The notes: generated by a model from the letters alone, not told the origin. DNA of 42,389 bases from Verrucomicrobiia bacterium (GCA_035946615.1 DASYZB010000113.1:1-42389), one strand, 5' to 3'. Shown: positions 24,462-34,300, numbered from the stretch's first letter. Numbers and translations: made by a program.

Positions 24462-25377
24462 AATGAGCGGCTGTTTCCATCAATTGCATTTGCTCGCCGT
24501 GACGGCGGCGGTGTATCGCGGGCTGAACTCCCAGGTCTACAGCCAGGTTGGATGAAAGATACAAAGATTCTATGGTCACTTCATCCCGCCCAAGCAACGT
24601 TGCCTGCGAAGATCGTCCAGCCTCAATTTCCACCAACGTCAAGTCCAATTTATCGGGCAACGGCTTGCCATAAGTGCGATTTCCCAACCGCCCGTCGTAG
24701 CTCACCAAATATCGAATGCTTTTCAGATTCAGCGCCGCCAGTTGCGCCACAAAAGCATCAAACGAAATCCCGGAGAAATATCGTGAATCACGCTCCCCGC
24801 AAACTCCTTGATACGGCGGGTCCATATAGACGACATCGTCGTCGCGCAAATTTGCCAGCACATTTTCGTAGCTCACTGACGTGACGATTGTTTTTCCGCG
24901 CAACAAGGTCGAAATAGCATTGAGGCTTGCCTTCATTGTTTCCGGCTGCGTTCCCAGCCGACGCTTATCGGGGCTTTGATTGAACAGTCCGTCAGAGTTG
25001 TAGCGCACCGCTCCCTTCACGCACCGCGCCAGCAGATACAAAAGCAACCGCGCATCCTGGGTCCTGTTAAAGGACTCGCGCACCTGATAATAATGTTCCA
25101 GCGCATCCGTGTGATCGGCGCGCCAGAGTTCAGTATAAAACTTCCCAAGCTCTCTTGGGCTGTTGACGATCAGAGACAGCAACCCCGCCAGCGGCGCGTT
25201 AAAATCGTTCAACCAGAACTCCTTCGCCCGTCCGCGCGCCGCCGTGGCAATGGAGAGCGCCGCAGACCCGCAGAACGGCTCAACCAGCCGCGTTGTTTCT
25301 TGGGGAAGATACTGGAGGATTAGCGCAGCCAACGCCCGCTTGCTACCCTGGTACTGGAATGGCTGCGGAACAATCAT
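24427..25377 (-). CDS. D12-class adenine-specific DNA methyltransferase
   Basis: A 316-residue N6-adenine methyltransferase of the Dam/DpnM (D12, alpha) class. It shows FQYQGSKRALA (7-17, the N-terminal SAM-side motif), LVEPFCGSAALSI (31-43, motif I with FxG) and VVYMDPPYQGV (182-192, catalytic DPPY). The target domain between them is typical of the class. It protects host DNA from the HNH nuclease encoded by the overlapping downstream gene. The ATG at 25377 starts MIVPQPFQYQG, matching the class; the frame is open further upstream without family residues. Specificity is unknown; D12 enzymes include GATC and GATATC methylases. Confidence 0.9.
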   Translation of the reverse strand: MIVPQPFQYQGSKRALAALILQYLPQETTRLVEPFCGSAALSIATAARGRAKEFWLNDFNAPLAGLLSLIVNSPRELGKFYTELWRADHTDALEHYYQVRESFNRTQDARLLLYLLARCVKGAVRYNSDGLFNQSPDKRRLGTQPETMKASLNAISTLLRGKTIVTSVSYENVLANLRDDDVVYMDPPYQGVCGERDSRYFSGISFDAFVAQLAALNLKSIRYLVSYDGRLGNRTYGKPLPDKLDLTLVEIEAGRSSQATLLGRDEVTIESLYLSSNLAVDLGVQPAIHRRRHGEQMQLMETAAHYGKAKISKRVS

Positions 25378-26097
25378 GGCTGCATTGATGACTTGAATTT
25401 CACGCCGGCATTCTGCGAACACGCCCACGCTCAGTCGAATCAAATATTGTAACCATTCAGCTCCGCTAGGGCAGCGCCGCAGCACCGCCCTACCACGTCA
25501 CCTGAACAATTACCAAGTATTTCATTGGCCGTGTTGGGTAAAATTATGGTTTGCGGTGTTCGGACAGGACAATCGGCGCCAGGGAACTGCCTCGGTTGCT
25601 CTGAGCGCTCTGGCGTGGATTTGTTGATAATCATGCCGCGCACCCGCGAGCGTGGCGAGAGGATGTCGGTGCGCATACGACACCTCATTCCCCGTGACTT
25701 TCTCCAATTGCTTAATGCTTGCGTGGCAGTCGAACCTCTCTGGTCGGCTTACTCTAAATATGTGGATGACCTGACCGATTACGCTGTGGACTTTCGCTAT
25801 CCGGGAGATAGCCCCGCCTTGCTTGAGGTGAAAGCGGCTTTGAGGCACTGCAGGACGCTACGGGCAGAGGCCCCGCTACGCATTGGGGCTCAAAACCTAG
25901 TTATGGTTTGCCGTAGAGAAGGTTTTTCGGCCGGCTCTGAGAAGCGCAGGCATCTTAAATCCTTTGGCTGCTCGGCCCTTACATGAAATCCTGCTTCAGC
26001 TCCATGTGCAGCGGACGCAGGAGCGTCTTCAACTTCTTTAACCGGGCAGCATGGAATCCGAGCGCCACCTATCAATGAAAAAACAATGGGCGTTCGT
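25378..26097. other. Gap with only gene remnants
   Basis: A 720-bp stretch between the methyltransferase and rpoN. It contains a HEPN-type remnant at 25681-25885 (separate entry). The rest has no recognisable gene. On the minus strand near 25985-26070 a 29-residue basic tail (LKKLKTLLRP) ends at a TAA, with no identifiable start; it may be another fragment. Confidence 0.5.
25681..25885 (+). pseudogene. Remnant of a HEPN-domain gene
   Basis: The plus strand encodes about 68 residues that resemble the C-terminal half of short HEPN proteins: LQLLNACVAVEPLWSAYSK, then VDDLTDYAVDFRYPGDSPA, then ALRHCRTLRAEAP. In those proteins the segment before is usually PxTHDLxxLL; here it reads IPRDFLQLL, as if Thr-His were lost. 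The N-terminal half with the FHxQQxxEKYLKA helix is not found upstream in any frame. The sequence is in a longer open frame (25525-25986) but the flanking residues do not look like protein. HEPN proteins are often RNase toxins paired with a nucleotidyltransferase antitoxin; none is visible. Confidence 0.55.
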
Positions 26098-27591
26098 TTA
26101 ATACACCTTCCGCAGGTTGGAAGGCAGGATGTTCAGCTCGGTGCGGTATTTGGCGACGGTGCGCCGGGCGATGACGATGCCTTTGTCCTTGAGCATGCGC
26201 ACGACCTCTTGATCGGAAAGGGGTTTGCCGGTGTTTTCGCTCTTGAAGATGTCGGCAATCATATCCTTGACGCTGGTGTTGGACAAACCGTCACCATTGG
26301 CGGTCTGGATGCCGGCAGTGAAGAAGTACTTCATCTCAAAGATGCCCTGGGGTGTCTGCATGTACTTGCCTGAGACCGCGCGGCTGACGGTGGTTTCATG
26401 CACGCCAACGACCTGGGCAATTTGAATCATCGTCAACGGTTTCAAAAACGCCACTCCCTTTTCCATGAACTCGTGCTGGCGATGAACGATTTCCTTGGCG
26501 ATGTTGAGGATGGTCTGCTGCCGCTGGTGCAGGCTCTTTATCAGGAATTTCCCGGCGCGAATTTTTTCGCGGATATAATTGCGAACCTCGGGCGAGTTTT
26601 GGCCCTGGGCCATTAAATCCTTGTAGGTATTGCTGATTCGCAGGTGGGGGATGTGTTCATTATTGGTGGTGACGGTGAAATCGTGTCCGGAGCGCTGAAC
26701 AAAGACCTCGGGCAGAATGTATTGGTCATTGTCCGGCAGATAGGCCCGTCCTGGACGCGGTTCGAGTCGGGCGATGTTCTCCATGGCGTCCTGGACCTCA
26801 TCGACTTCGGTGCCGGTGCCCCGGGCGATTTCGGGGATACGGCGTTTCCCCAGCGCCTCCATGAAATCGCTGATAATCCGGTACTCGAGAGTGGATTGCT
26901 GGCCTGAACGTTCCAACTGGAGCAGCAAACATTCGCGCAGGTCGCGCGCCCCAACCCCGGCAGGCTCGAAGCTCTGAATGACCTTCAACACATTTAGAAT
27001 CGTCTCGGCAGGCATCCCCGTTGAATGGGCGAGTTCTTCGACTGTGGCCTTCAAGTAGCCGTATTCATCGATGTTGCCGATGAGCAACTCGGCCACCGGC
27101 CATTGGTCCTCGGGCAGGGAGGATTCGCGGACCTGTTCGAGCAGGATTTCCTGGAGCGAGGTGGCGGCCACCAGCGAATCAAACATGAACTGGCGCTTCT
27201 CCTCATCTTCAGCCGATGCGCGAAGAGGGATATTGGTCTGGGAAAAGTGATCACGCCATTCCTGGTCGAGTTGGACCAGGCGCTCGAATTCAGCCTGGAA
27301 ATCGTCCACCGGTTCAGGGGTGTTTTTTTCTGAGGCCGGATCGAAAGACAGGTCGGCAGGGGGCTCCGTTGGGTCAGCCGCCTCGGCCTGTTCGGCGTCG
27401 CGGGTTTCTTTGTCTTGCGGCTCGGATTCTGCCGCGGCTTCCTCCAGGACCGGGTTTTGCTGCAGCTCCTGCTCGACGAGGGCCTTGAGTTCAAGGGTGG
27501 GGGCTTGCAGCAGCGCCAGCGATTGCTGCAGTTGCGGTGCCAGGACCAGCGACTGCGTTAAACGCTGCGACAACTGTAAGCCTTGTGCCAT
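26098..27591 (-). CDS. rpoN: RNA polymerase sigma-54 factor
   Basis: A 497-residue sigma-54, which directs RNA polymerase to -24/-12 promoters that need an AAA+ activator. Region I (1-50) is Gln/Leu-rich: SQRLTQSLVLAPQLQQSLALLQ. An acidic Glu/Asp/Pro stretch (about 55-120) follows, then the core-binding domain, the HTH region with HETTVSRAVSGKYMQTP, and the C-terminal RpoN box ARRTVAKYR near residue 480. The ATG at 27591 is chosen by match to region I; the open frame upstream is not sigma-like. It lies 123 bp after the hybrid kinase stop on the same strand, an unusual neighbour. Confidence 0.96.
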   Translation of the reverse strand: MAQGLQLSQRLTQSLVLAPQLQQSLALLQAPTLELKALVEQELQQNPVLEEAAAESEPQDKETRDAEQAEAADPTEPPADLSFDPASEKNTPEPVDDFQAEFERLVQLDQEWRDHFSQTNIPLRASAEDEEKRQFMFDSLVAATSLQEILLEQVRESSLPEDQWPVAELLIGNIDEYGYLKATVEELAHSTGMPAETILNVLKVIQSFEPAGVGARDLRECLLLQLERSGQQSTLEYRIISDFMEALGKRRIPEIARGTGTEVDEVQDAMENIARLEPRPGRAYLPDNDQYILPEVFVQRSGHDFTVTTNNEHIPHLRISNTYKDLMAQGQNSPEVRNYIREKIRAGKFLIKSLHQRQQTILNIAKEIVHRQHEFMEKGVAFLKPLTMIQIAQVVGVHETTVSRAVSGKYMQTPQGIFEMKYFFTAGIQTANGDGLSNTSVKDMIADIFKSENTGKPLSDQEVVRMLKDKGIVIARRTVAKYRTELNILPSNLRKVY

Positions 27592-27714
27592 GGGATTATT
27601 GTAAACGTCTTTCCGCCTATGACAAGAGGGATTTGGCACGGAAACGGCTTCCGTACTGGTCCCCAAAGAGGCCTGTCTTCGAATGAGACAGCTTTTGCCC
27701 TGAACCAGGGGCAA

Positions 27715-29643
27715 TCAATTCACCCCGTCCAGGCAATCCCGGATTGCATGGGCGAGTTGGTGGGGTTCATATGGCTTTTGAAGATAATTGAGGCCGCGGC
27801 GCAGGACAAAATCCTTCCCCACAACCTCGGCGCTATAGCCGCTGGTAAAGATAACCTTCAGCCCAGGCCGCTCGGTCCAGAGCTTCTCGGCTAGCTCGCG
27901 TCCGTTCATCCGGTCGGGCATGACCAGGTCGGTCAGAAGCAAATCCACCTTCTGTTGGCAATGAGCCCAGGCCTCGAGGGCTTTGACGCCGGAGTTTGCC
28001 TGGACAATTTTATAGCCGTAGCCGGCCAGGAGATTGCAAACCAGCTCACGCACCGGGCCCTCATCTTCCACGATCAGGATGGTTTCGTTGCCGCCGCGCA
28101 CGGGCTTTTCAGCGACCGGTTTATGGTTCGCCTCGGGCGCTTGGGCGCTTGCCGGCAAAAAGACTGTAAAGGTGGTGCCGGCGCCCACCTGGCTTTCCAC
28201 TTCAATCCGGCCTTGATGCTGCTTGACGATGCCATACACCGTCGCCAACCCAAGCCCGGTGCCTTTGCCCATTTCCTTGGTTGTGAAGAAGGGTTCGAAA
28301 ATGCGGCGCTGAAACTCGGGCGCAATACCGCAGCCGGTGTCGCTGACCGTCAGGCGCACCCACTTGAGAGGGTCGCCCGTGCCATTTTTGGCAGCGCTGC
28401 CGTTGGAAGCGCCCGGGGCGATTTTAATGGCCAGCACTCCGCCTTGGGGCATCGCATCGCGGGAGTTGACCGCCAGATTCATCAAGACCTGCTCGAGCAT
28501 GCCCGAATCGGCATGGACCACGGCCGGCCGGGTGGCGTACTCCAAATCCAACTGAATGTCTTCGCCCAGGATGCGCGCGAGCATTTTGCTCATGTTCCGC
28601 ACAGTCTCGTTGAGGTCTAACGGACGGGGCTGCATCACTTGGCGGCGGCTGAAGGCCAGCAGTTGCCGCGTTAAGGCGGAGGCCCGTTCAGCGGCTTGCT
28701 TGATTTGCTGGGCTGAACGGGCGGCGGGGCCACTCAGCCGTCCGCCCATCTCAAGAAGAGCGGCATGCCCTTGAATGACAGTCAAGATATTATTGAAATC
28801 GTGGGCCACACCCCCGGCGAGCTGGCCGATGGCTTCCATCTTCTGGGCCTGGCGCAACTGCTCTTCGAGGGTCTTTCTATCGCTGATGTCACGAGAGTTT
28901 ATAACGATTCCCCCTATCTCGGGATCGCTCAGCCGGTTTTGCCCGACCACTTCGAGAAAACGCCACGAGCCGTCCTGGTGACGAAAACGGAATTCGCGCC
29001 GCAGGGTGCGGTCGGGGTAGGAAAGGGCTTCTTGAAAGATGTCCTGGACACCGGCCAGGTCATCCGGATGGACGAGTGAAAAGGCGCTGCGCCCGGCCAG
29101 TTCCTTGGGTTCATAGCCCAGCACTCGTTTCAACGATGGGCTGTTATAAATGTAAATGCCTTCGCGGTTGAGAATCGTCAGAATATCCAGACAGTTCTCC
29201 GTCAGCGCGCGGAAGTATTTCTCCCGCCGGAACAATTCGGTTTGAGCTTGTTTGCGTTCGCGCCGCTCGCAGGTTTCCCGCACTGCGCGGCGCACCGCCG
29301 GTATCAACCGTTCAGGCCACAGCTTCAAAACGTAATCAGTGGCGCCGGTTTTCAGGCTCTCGATTGCGGCCTGCTCGCCGATGGTGCCGGAGACGAGCAG
29401 AAAGGGGGTTTCGGGACAAAGCTTTTTGGCGGTCCGCAAGGCATCGAGGCCGTTGTATTCGGGCAGGAGGTAATCAGCCAGGATAATATCATAACCATCC
29501 CGCATCAAAGCGGCTTCGAACTGGACGCGATTGACCGCCAGCACCAGCTCCACTTCGTACCCCTCTTTTTGGAGCATAGTCCCGACTAAATCGGAATAAT
29601 CCGGATCATCTTCCAGATGCAAGACGCGCAGTAAGCTGCCCAT
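27715..29643 (-). CDS. Hybrid sensor histidine kinase (REC-PAS-HisKA-HATPase-REC)
   Basis: A 642-residue cytosolic kinase with no membrane segment. Domains in order: receiver (about 5-120; phospho-acceptor D57 in ILADYLLPE), PAS (about 135-255), HisKA with His near 280 in AGGVAHDFNNILTVI, HATPase with NLAVNSRDAMPQGG, DTGCGI and GTGLGLATVYGIV (about 395-475), and a C-terminal receiver (about 517-642; Asp near 573 in LLTDLVMPD, Lys in YLQKPY). The AHDFNNILT subtype usually takes signals through its PAS and passes phosphate to its own receiver. The two receivers suggest control by another kinase. It precedes rpoN, but no AAA+ activator is encoded here, so a link to sigma-54 is only positional. 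Confidence 0.93.
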   Translation of the reverse strand: MGSLLRVLHLEDDPDYSDLVGTMLQKEGYEVELVLAVNRVQFEAALMRDGYDIILADYLLPEYNGLDALRTAKKLCPETPFLLVSGTIGEQAAIESLKTGATDYVLKLWPERLIPAVRRAVRETCERRERKQAQTELFRREKYFRALTENCLDILTILNREGIYIYNSPSLKRVLGYEPKELAGRSAFSLVHPDDLAGVQDIFQEALSYPDRTLRREFRFRHQDGSWRFLEVVGQNRLSDPEIGGIVINSRDISDRKTLEEQLRQAQKMEAIGQLAGGVAHDFNNILTVIQGHAALLEMGGRLSGPAARSAQQIKQAAERASALTRQLLAFSRRQVMQPRPLDLNETVRNMSKMLARILGEDIQLDLEYATRPAVVHADSGMLEQVLMNLAVNSRDAMPQGGVLAIKIAPGASNGSAAKNGTGDPLKWVRLTVSDTGCGIAPEFQRRIFEPFFTTKEMGKGTGLGLATVYGIVKQHQGRIEVESQVGAGTTFTVFLPASAQAPEANHKPVAEKPVRGGNETILIVEDEGPVRELVCNLLAGYGYKIVQANSGVKALEAWAHCQQKVDLLLTDLVMPDRMNGRELAEKLWTERPGLKVIFTSGYSAEVVGKDFVLRRGLNYLQKPYEPHQLAHAIRDCLDGVN

Positions 29644-29682
29644 AAACAGATTCTGTCTGATTTTCCTGCAATAATAACAAGT

Positions 29683-29758
29683 AATCGATTAGTGACGGCG
29701 GGCGCTGCCGCCTAAAGGCGGCGTTCCGCGCGTCCGGAACGCTGGCTTCAGCCGGCAG
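29683..29758. repeat. Repeat units R2 and R3, first copies
   Basis: R2 copy 1 (29683-29714) reads as TTAGTGACGGCGGGCGCTG then CCGCCTA and recurs at 29934-29966. R3 copy 1 (29714-29758), beginning AAAGGCGGCGTTCC, recurs at 30097-30141 at 42 of 45 bases. R3 has inner stems GCCGCC/GGCGGC and GTTCC/GGAAC, so it can form two or more hairpins. Confidence 0.65.
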
Positions 29759-29933
29759 CCCCGTCGTCTTCTGAGAGGCCTTACAGTAGCAAGCCGGGTG
29801 CCACTTTTCAGGACAGGACGCGCCCCGCGACGTAGCGCAGGCGTCCTCGCCGGCGAGTTGAGGCGGTCTCTCGCCGCCATTCCTGAGGCCTGGGACCAAC
29901 TTCATCGTGTGCCTTGCCGCTTGGCCTGGGTTC

Positions 29934-29966
29934 AATCGGTTAGTGACGGCAGGCGCTTGCCGCCTA
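29934..29966. repeat. Repeat unit R2, second copy
   Basis: Nearly the same as 29683-29714 (GTGACGGC-GGCGCT-GCCGCCTA), differing by a few bases and one extra T. Self-complementary core GGC-GCC parts allow a small hairpin. Confidence 0.6.
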
Positions 29967-30021
29967 ACTGCTGGGAGGACGGTGGGATGGACTACACACA
30001 GAGGGACCCCTCTCCCCGACT

Positions 30022-30045
30022 CTCTCCCCTTCGGAAGGGGGAGAG
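30022..30045. repeat. Near-perfect hairpin of CT/AG-rich type
   Basis: CTCTCCCCTT at 30022-30031 pairs with AAGGGGGAGAG at 30035-30045, with one extra G and a CGG loop. It lies inside the repeat cluster and resembles the common dispersed CTCTCCCC-GGGGAGAG elements. Confidence 0.55.
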
Positions 30046-30096
30046 GGAGAAGCATTGGCAGATTAAAGATGTAGTTCATGCTAAGGACTCCTCAGT

Positions 30097-30141
30097 AAAG
30101 GCGGCGTTCCGCGCGTCCGAAACGCCGGCTTCAGCCGTCAG
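30097..30141. repeat. Repeat unit R3, second copy
   Basis: Matches 29714-29758 at 42 of 45 bases in direct orientation. Two of the three changes lie in bases that pair or face each other in its hairpins. Confidence 0.6.
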
Positions 30142-30243
30142 GCCCATCGTCACCGAGGCATTACTCGCCGGGCCAAAAAGTCGCATTGACAGAAGCGGCG
30201 GGGTGGTCGAGGTTATGCTTAGGAGCGCAGCGAAAGGATAAGA

Positions 30244-30588
30244 ATGAAGACATGGTTCATCCTGATTGCCCTCATCGCGGGATGTGCGGCCCACGCCCAA
30301 GACACCAATGCTAGGCCGGCCAAAGTGCAGGCCCAGATGCAAAAGCCGGCGCCAATCATCCAGAAACCAACCGCCACCTTGATCCTCCAACAACCCAAGG
30401 CAAATCAAATCATCAAAGGCAAGATCACCTATAGCGGCGCGGTGGTCGAGGCCATCAAAACCCGCCGGCCACTCGAGTTGTTCAATCCATTCGCGCCGCC
30501 CGAGTATGGGTCACCCGAAGACAACGTGGAGCGCGACTCCATCAACAGGCGCGTTTCTGGTCTCAAGCTCTTTGCGATTCACTTCTAA
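30244..30588 (+). CDS. Small secreted protein of unknown function
   Basis: A 114-residue protein with a Sec signal peptide (MKTWFILIALIAGCAAHA, cleavage after AHA) and a short mature part. After a Pro/Gln/Ala-rich linker (about 20-50) comes a compact beta-like segment (TATLILQQPKANQIIKGK) and a C-terminal NPFAPPEYGSPEDNVERD with a final LKLFAIHF. The last part resembles the end of other small verrucomicrobial secreted proteins, whose role is unknown. An AAAGGATAAGA site 3 bases before the ATG supports translation. It is convergent with rpsT, 209 bp apart, with nothing else recognised in 30589-30797. Confidence 0.65.
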   Translation: MKTWFILIALIAGCAAHAQDTNARPAKVQAQMQKPAPIIQKPTATLILQQPKANQIIKGKITYSGAVVEAIKTRRPLELFNPFAPPEYGSPEDNVERDSINRRVSGLKLFAIHF

Positions 30589-30797
30589 CGAGGCGCAGGC
30601 TCAGACTTTTCTGGCGTTGTTGCTCTACGGAAGTTTTGCGTGCCGATGGGCGTCTGGGGTTGAAGGCGCCTCGTTAGATATGCGCTTCGCGCGATTTGGA
30701 GGGAACGGCGTAAACTCAGATGAGTCCGGTTGGGCTGCGCGGCACCCGAGGGCGCCGGTCTGTCGCGTTTGCGGTTACATCCGACCAACTCGAAAAG

Positions 30798-31061
30798 CTA
30801 TTTTGCATGGGCCAGCCGCAGGGCCAGGCGGGATTTTTTGCGGTTAGCGGTCGCCCGATGAACCACGCCTCCCTTGGCCGCTTTGTCGAAGGCCGACGTG
30901 ATCGCCTGCAGCGATTTGGCCGCGTCTTCCCTTTTCCCGGCGCCCAGGAGTTCCAAGAAATTCTTTTCGAGGGTGTGCAAACGGGACTTCACGCTGTGAT
31001 TGCGCGCTTGTTTGCGAGCGTTATTGCGCATGCGCCGCTCGGCTGACTTGGTATTCGGCAT
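30798..31061 (-). CDS. rpsT: Small ribosomal subunit protein bS20
   Basis: An 87-residue ribosomal protein S20. It starts MPNTKSAERRMRNNARKQAR, the typical basic N-terminus, and contains KSRLHTLEKNFLEL and HRATANRKKSRLALRL, matching the three-helix bundle that binds 16S rRNA. The ATG at 31061 is chosen over the upstream frame (MIGFLF), which is not S20-like. It is a monocistronic gene with a good promoter about 30 bp upstream. Confidence 0.95.
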   Translation of the reverse strand: MPNTKSAERRMRNNARKQARNHSVKSRLHTLEKNFLELLGAGKREDAAKSLQAITSAFDKAAKGGVVHRATANRKKSRLALRLAHAK

Positions 31062-31091
31062 AAATAGAAACCCGATCAATAAAGGCCGGCC

Positions 31092-31119
31092 ACAATAGCT
31101 GATCAGCCGCCGTTGTCAA
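31092..31119 (-). promoter_or_regulatory. Promoter of rpsT
   Basis: On the minus strand, TTGACA (31114-31119, perfect -35) and TATTGT (31092-31097) are 16 bp apart and lie 31 bp before the rpsT start. The expected RNA start is near 31085, giving a leader of about 24 bases. The remaining 31120-31279 shows no gene. Confidence 0.6.
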
Positions 31120-31279
31120 CCGATTCGTTTGGGTTGGGGCCCAGAGGAGCCAGCTGCGTGGGGAGTCGCAGAGCGCCGCAAAGGAATAAAGACAGTCAGC
31201 CGCAAAAGAACGCAGAGAAAAGCTGAATAGGAACCGTTTCCACATCTTCACCCCTTCATAATTCATCCTTCATCCTTGC

Positions 31280-31310
31280 AAAGAAAGGCCGGGTGCCTAG
31301 ACACCCGGCC
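31280..31310 (-). terminator. Rho-independent terminator of the giant protein gene
   Basis: A perfect 9-bp stem GGCCGGGTG/CACCCGGCC with a 6-base loop is followed on the minus strand by TTTCTTT. It lies 37 bases after the stop of the 2013-residue gene. Confidence 0.85.
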
Positions 31311-31346
31311 CTTTGAAAACGGCTTAGCCGTGAAGGGCTGCAGCCC

Positions 31347-34300
31347 TTACTGAACCGACCGGAAGAACAGGTTGCCGGTTGTCGAGCTGATTGGGATGAC
31401 GACCGGGCTCGGGCTTGAATCCGGGGTCCAAACGACCGGTTTGGTGCTCAGGTCGGTGGTGGTCTGGAGAGTGCCGGTGTAGGTGATGGTCAGGTTCACC
31501 CCGTCGCTCCTGATGCTGAGCTGAGGCGTGGTCGAGACCAGGCTGTAGTAGGCCGCCAAACCCAGGCCGGAGCTTGGGTTGCTCAGGTCGTTGACGAGCT
31601 TGCGAGTACCGTTGGTGCCGGTCAGTGAATAAAACTCGACGTTCACGCCGCCGCCACCGTTCCAGTACACCAGGCGCAATGGATATGCCTGAGGCGCGTT
31701 GGTGACGGTGACCTGGAAGTTGCAATCACTGTTGCCTTTACCGGCCGATGTCTGGCCCAGAACGCGGTCATCGGTCGGGTTGAGCATATCGTAGGAAGGC
31801 GTGATAGTGACGTTGACCGTATTGGTCTGCATGGCGGCGACCAGAGCATTGCCATCGGTCTCTTCGATCATCACCATGGGGATCGGCTGCATCGGGCTGA
31901 CGCCCAGTTCCTCAGCCAAAAGACCATCGGTTGTCGGCCGATGCTTCTGGATGAGGACGACCGCTTGGGCGCCGGCCAAAGCGGCATTCTGGACCTGCTG
32001 CAGGGCGCCGCAGTTAGCGCTGCGATACATCAGGGCTATCTTGCCAACTAATTGCGACGGATTGAACAGGACGCAACCTTCGCCATTGGAGACGCTCCCG
32101 AACCCGATACCATCCGGCATCACCAGATCGCCGGTGATGAAGTTGGTGACAGGCTGCGACGAGACCGGCTGCTCGCAGGAGTTCATCGCGGCGGCTTTAA
32201 AGCCGGCGACACCCGAAGGGCTGTTGACGAGCAAGGCCCCGTTATTGGTCGGCGTATCCCAGCCCTGCAATAGGCGGAACCCATCATCGCTGCTGACCCC
32301 CAGTGTATAAGTGCCGTTGGTCGGGAAATCGACGTAAGCGAGGATTTCCAGGGCCACGCTATTGCTCCTGTCGTTATTCTGCGTTGTGGGGCCAAGGCCG
32401 GGCAAGCCGGGCATGGGTTGGTCGGGGAAACCGCCCGAGGCCTGGAAGTCGCCGGCATTGGCTGGGTATTGGGCGTTGAGGTTGACTACTCCATTGCTCG
32501 GGCCACCACCGGTCAGGTCGAAGTAACCGTTATCAATCGCGCCGGCGTTCGTGACAGGGCCCGGGTAGGTGGCCGGGCCGAGGTTGGCCTGGTTGGGCCC
32601 CCAGATGCCGGCCAGGAGTTGCTCGGAGATCGGCACCCGATTCGGTATCGTCAGACCGCCAGTTGTGACCGCGCCCTCATTGACCCCACGATCGTCAATA
32701 GCCGGATCAACCTGATAGGTGCGCACTTTGAACCCAGGTTTGGTTGTATCGAGCTTGGATTCAGCCACCCCGCCCACATGGAGCGTAGCGCCGCCAAATG
32801 GCGTTTCCATATAGGCAACGAAGTTGGTGTGCCAGGCGCTGGTATTGTCCTGGTAATAGACCATCAGCGGGCCGTAACTGCCGGAAGGCCAGTAGCCGTT
32901 GGTGGCCGAACGGAGGAGGGCTGTGATGCCGTTGCCGTTCGTCACGGTGATCGGTTGCGTGGCGCCATTGAAGGACAAGATCGCGCTCGTCGGATTGATG
33001 GTGGTCGTATTGCCATCCTGGAGGAACACCCAAACATCCTGACTGTTGGGTACGGTTTGCGTGGTGCCGGTGCCACCCAAAGTCAGACCGGGCTGACCGG
33101 ACTGAGCGTTATTGAGCCCATTGGTCGGGGGATTTCCGCTGCCGATGGATGCCGTAACAGCCAACACTTCTGGCGGTACGGTCTGCAGGGTTTGATATAC
33201 CTTGACCGCATCCGGCACATTGGGATCGCCAACGATGACGCGCTCGACTGAACCGTCAGACATGGGTTGGATCAGGGTCCATTCTACACTGAGCCCGCCG
33301 GTGCCGTTGTACCACAGCAGGCGAATCGGGTAGGCCCCAGCCTGCGGGATGTTGAAGACAAAGGGAGTGACCGAGCCACGGAACGGATTGGCCGCACCGC
33401 CGGTAGTATTGCCGCGGCCGCCGTCAGCGAAGCCGAGGATGATTCCTGCCTCGCTGAAGGGATTGCCGCCAAGCGGGGTTGTCACTTTAAAGCCATCATC
33501 GCTGTTGACGGTCATGCCGTAGAGGCCGGCCTTCGGGAAATTCATCCAACCGGCGAAGATCATGGTGTTGTAATTAACCGCGTTGCCACCGCCTTGGAGT
33601 TGGAAGCCGAAGTTGGTGTTCATGCCCCAATTGTAACGGTACTCACCGTTTGAGCCATTGGCGCCGACATTCTCGACGAAATCCATTTGGTAGGGCCAGA
33701 CGAAGAAGCCGGGTCCATTGGTGAAGCTCTGGTCGGCGATATTCGGCCCCCACATGCCGAGGAACTGGGCTTCGGCAAAGGCGATGTTCGGTCCTGAATT
33801 GGTCGCCGTCGTCTGGTAGGATTTCACGCGGAACCCAGGCTGCGTTTGATCGACCAGGGAGGGGTCGACGCGCTGGCTGGCGGGCACCTGGACGATGCTC
33901 AAGCCAGGGCCAACCGCCGTGAACGGCCAGATATTCGTGTACGAGTTGCCAAGCGTATCCTTGTAGGTCAGCACGTTGGTATGCGCGCCATTGGACCAGA
34001 AGAAGCCTTCAGTCAACTGCTGGGCAACCCGGGTAACGCCAGCCGAGGGGTGGGAGGTGGTGATGGTCTGGGCCAAGCCGTCGCTGGTCAACTGGATGCT
34101 GGTCGCATCGACTGTCTTCCCAGTTGCGCCATCGGCCAGATCGACCACAGTCGGTTCCCAGAAGTTGACATCCGGCTCGTTATACACCGGGTCAAGGCGC
34201 TGCACATAGGGAGCGGTTGGCTCACCGGTTGTGAGGGCCTGGTAGGCCTTGACGCCATCGGCTTTATTCGGGTCATTGACGGCCATCTTCAGCACCGAAC

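Larger units (their letters stand above)
29644..30243. other. Repeat-filled intergenic region
   Basis: A 600-bp region with no convincing gene. It contains several short palindromic repeats, listed separately. Open frames here translate into repeat-derived text (for example SPRLSPLRKGERE) and are rejected as genes. A good AAAGGATAAGA ribosome site at the right end belongs to the small secreted protein at 30244. Confidence 0.6.

Noticed and set aside
29798-30241. A 147-codon plus-strand frame in the repeat cluster.
   Set aside because: It is built from the palindromic repeats and lacks a ribosome site and any domain.
31021-31266. An 81-codon minus-strand frame covering rpsT's upstream region.
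   Set aside because: Its text (SLRSFAADCLYSFAAL) looks repeat-derived and overlaps the rpsT promoter.
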